Source of the DNA: Eudoraea sp.
GTDB lineage: Bacteria > Bacteroidota > Bacteroidia > Flavobacteriales > Flavobacteriaceae
DNA length: 6,211 nucleotides
Reading direction: 5' to 3'
NCBI GenBank assembly: GCA_013042125.1
Contig: JABDQS010000020.1
Location: 1-6,211, forward strand
Part shown: one piece after another, positions 5,882-6,211 of the stretch
Position numbering within the stretch: position 1 is the stretch's first letter
How the letters are laid out: every line of letters begins with the position of its first letter
Made by a program: the position numbers and the translations under genes
The notes under the pieces: model-generated
The model's input: the letters and a program-made list of their open reading frames with translations, nothing else
Database searches by the model: none
Told to the model about the DNA's origin: nothing

Positions 5882-6211
5882 CACGATTTGTTCAAATAAT
5901 CCAAACTCAGTTCTGTGAGTGCCTTTACACCCAGTAGCAACCCACTATCATCTATTAGAAAATCAGGAGTGTGATGTGGAAAAGACTCCGTATTGCCCGG
6001 GGTCATCCCACCAAGGAAGAAAAAAAATCCGGGTACTTCGCGCTGGAAATAAGAGAAATCTTCTGCTCCTGTAATCGCCTTTTGCATCTGTACATGGCTA
6101 TCGCCAGCAACTCGTTGTAAGGTAGGAAGCATAGCTGACACGAGAGCAGGATCGTTATAGGTGATATCGGTAGCATCCTTGATCTCAATAGAGGCTTCCC
6201 CTCCGTATGCT
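5881..6211 (-). CDS. M20-family amidohydrolase/peptidase, C-terminal end (partial at right edge)
   Basis: Only the last 109 codons are visible; the frame is open through the right edge as AYGGEASIEIKDATDITYND. M20 (M20D-like) enzymes are two-zinc hydrolases that cleave amide bonds in N-acyl amino acids or small peptides, as in hippurate or IAA-amino-acid hydrolases. Diagnostic features are TGAEDFSYFQREVPGFFFFLGG, the conserved EDF loop that leads into the PGxFxxLG strand, and FPHHTPDFLIDDSGLLLGVKAL, which carries the C-terminal metal-ligand histidine and the terminal helix. The signal peptide and N-terminal zinc ligands lie outside the window, so location and completeness cannot be judged. 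Its TGA overlaps the ATG of the OmpA-like gene by one base, so the two are probably in one operon. Substrate is not predictable from this fragment. Confidence 0.88.
   Translation of the reverse strand, partial: AYGGEASIEIKDATDITYNDPALVSAMLPTLQRVAGDSHVQMQKAITGAEDFSYFQREVPGFFFFLGGMTPGNTESFPHHTPDFLIDDSGLLLGVKALTELSLDYLNKS

Noticed and set aside
5312..5937. Plus-strand frames at 5312-5518, 5436-5669 and 5719-5937
   Set aside because: All are antisense to the OmpA-like gene's coiled coil and C-terminal domain and have no recognisable features; they arise from its codon pattern.
1..6211. A defence system, CRISPR array, toxin-antitoxin pair or phage cluster
   Set aside because: I looked for repeats with regular spacing, small paired genes, integrases and known nuclease motifs; none is present apart from the possible endonuclease insertion in recG. 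The patatin is paired with a peptidase and not with a CD-NTase, so a CBASS role is not supported.

Overview
The window looks like a chromosomal stretch from a member of the Bacteroidota, most likely a flavobacterium. The evidence is moderate-to-low GC, a Bacteroidetes-type -7 box (TAnnTTTG) upstream of one gene, almost no Shine-Dalgarno sequences, and the protein families present: a secreted M1 peptidase, a MotB/OmpA-like protein with a coiled coil, and a small membrane-anchored protein of a type I associate with flavobacteria. No rRNA, tRNA, CRISPR array, phage gene or transposase is visible.

Layout from left to right: (1) 1-1340, minus strand: the N-terminal two thirds of recG, the branch-migrating DNA helicase, running off the left edge. 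Its last ~30 visible codons are not RecG. They look like an in-frame insertion between helicase motifs II and III, carrying a GC-rich palindrome and a PPQTPPKG peptide. (2) 1341-1400: a short divergent intergenic region. (3) 1401/1416-3509, plus strand: an exported M1-family zinc aminopeptidase. Its stop overlaps the start of (4) 3506-4417, plus strand: a patatin-like phospholipase with intact catalytic motifs. (5) 4423-4941, minus strand: a conserved protein of unknown function with one N-terminal membrane helix, facing the patatin gene tail to tail with only 5 bp between. (6) 4942-5047: an intergenic region with an AT-rich hairpin that may terminate transcription and a weak promoter candidate. 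(7) 5048-5881, minus strand: an exported coiled-coil plus OmpA/MotB-like protein. Its ATG overlaps by one base the stop of (8) 5881-6211, minus strand: the C-terminal end of an M20-family amidohydrolase/peptidase that runs off the right edge.

There are two apparent translationally coupled pairs, M1 peptidase-patatin and M20 amidohydrolase-OmpA-like. Most of the window is ordinary housekeeping and envelope gene content. The feature most worth following up is the insertion in recG. Its visible part resembles the start of a DUF559 (Vsr-like) endonuclease domain, but the window ends before this can be confirmed. Second is the apparent loss of both peptidoglycan-binding residues in the OmpA-like domain.
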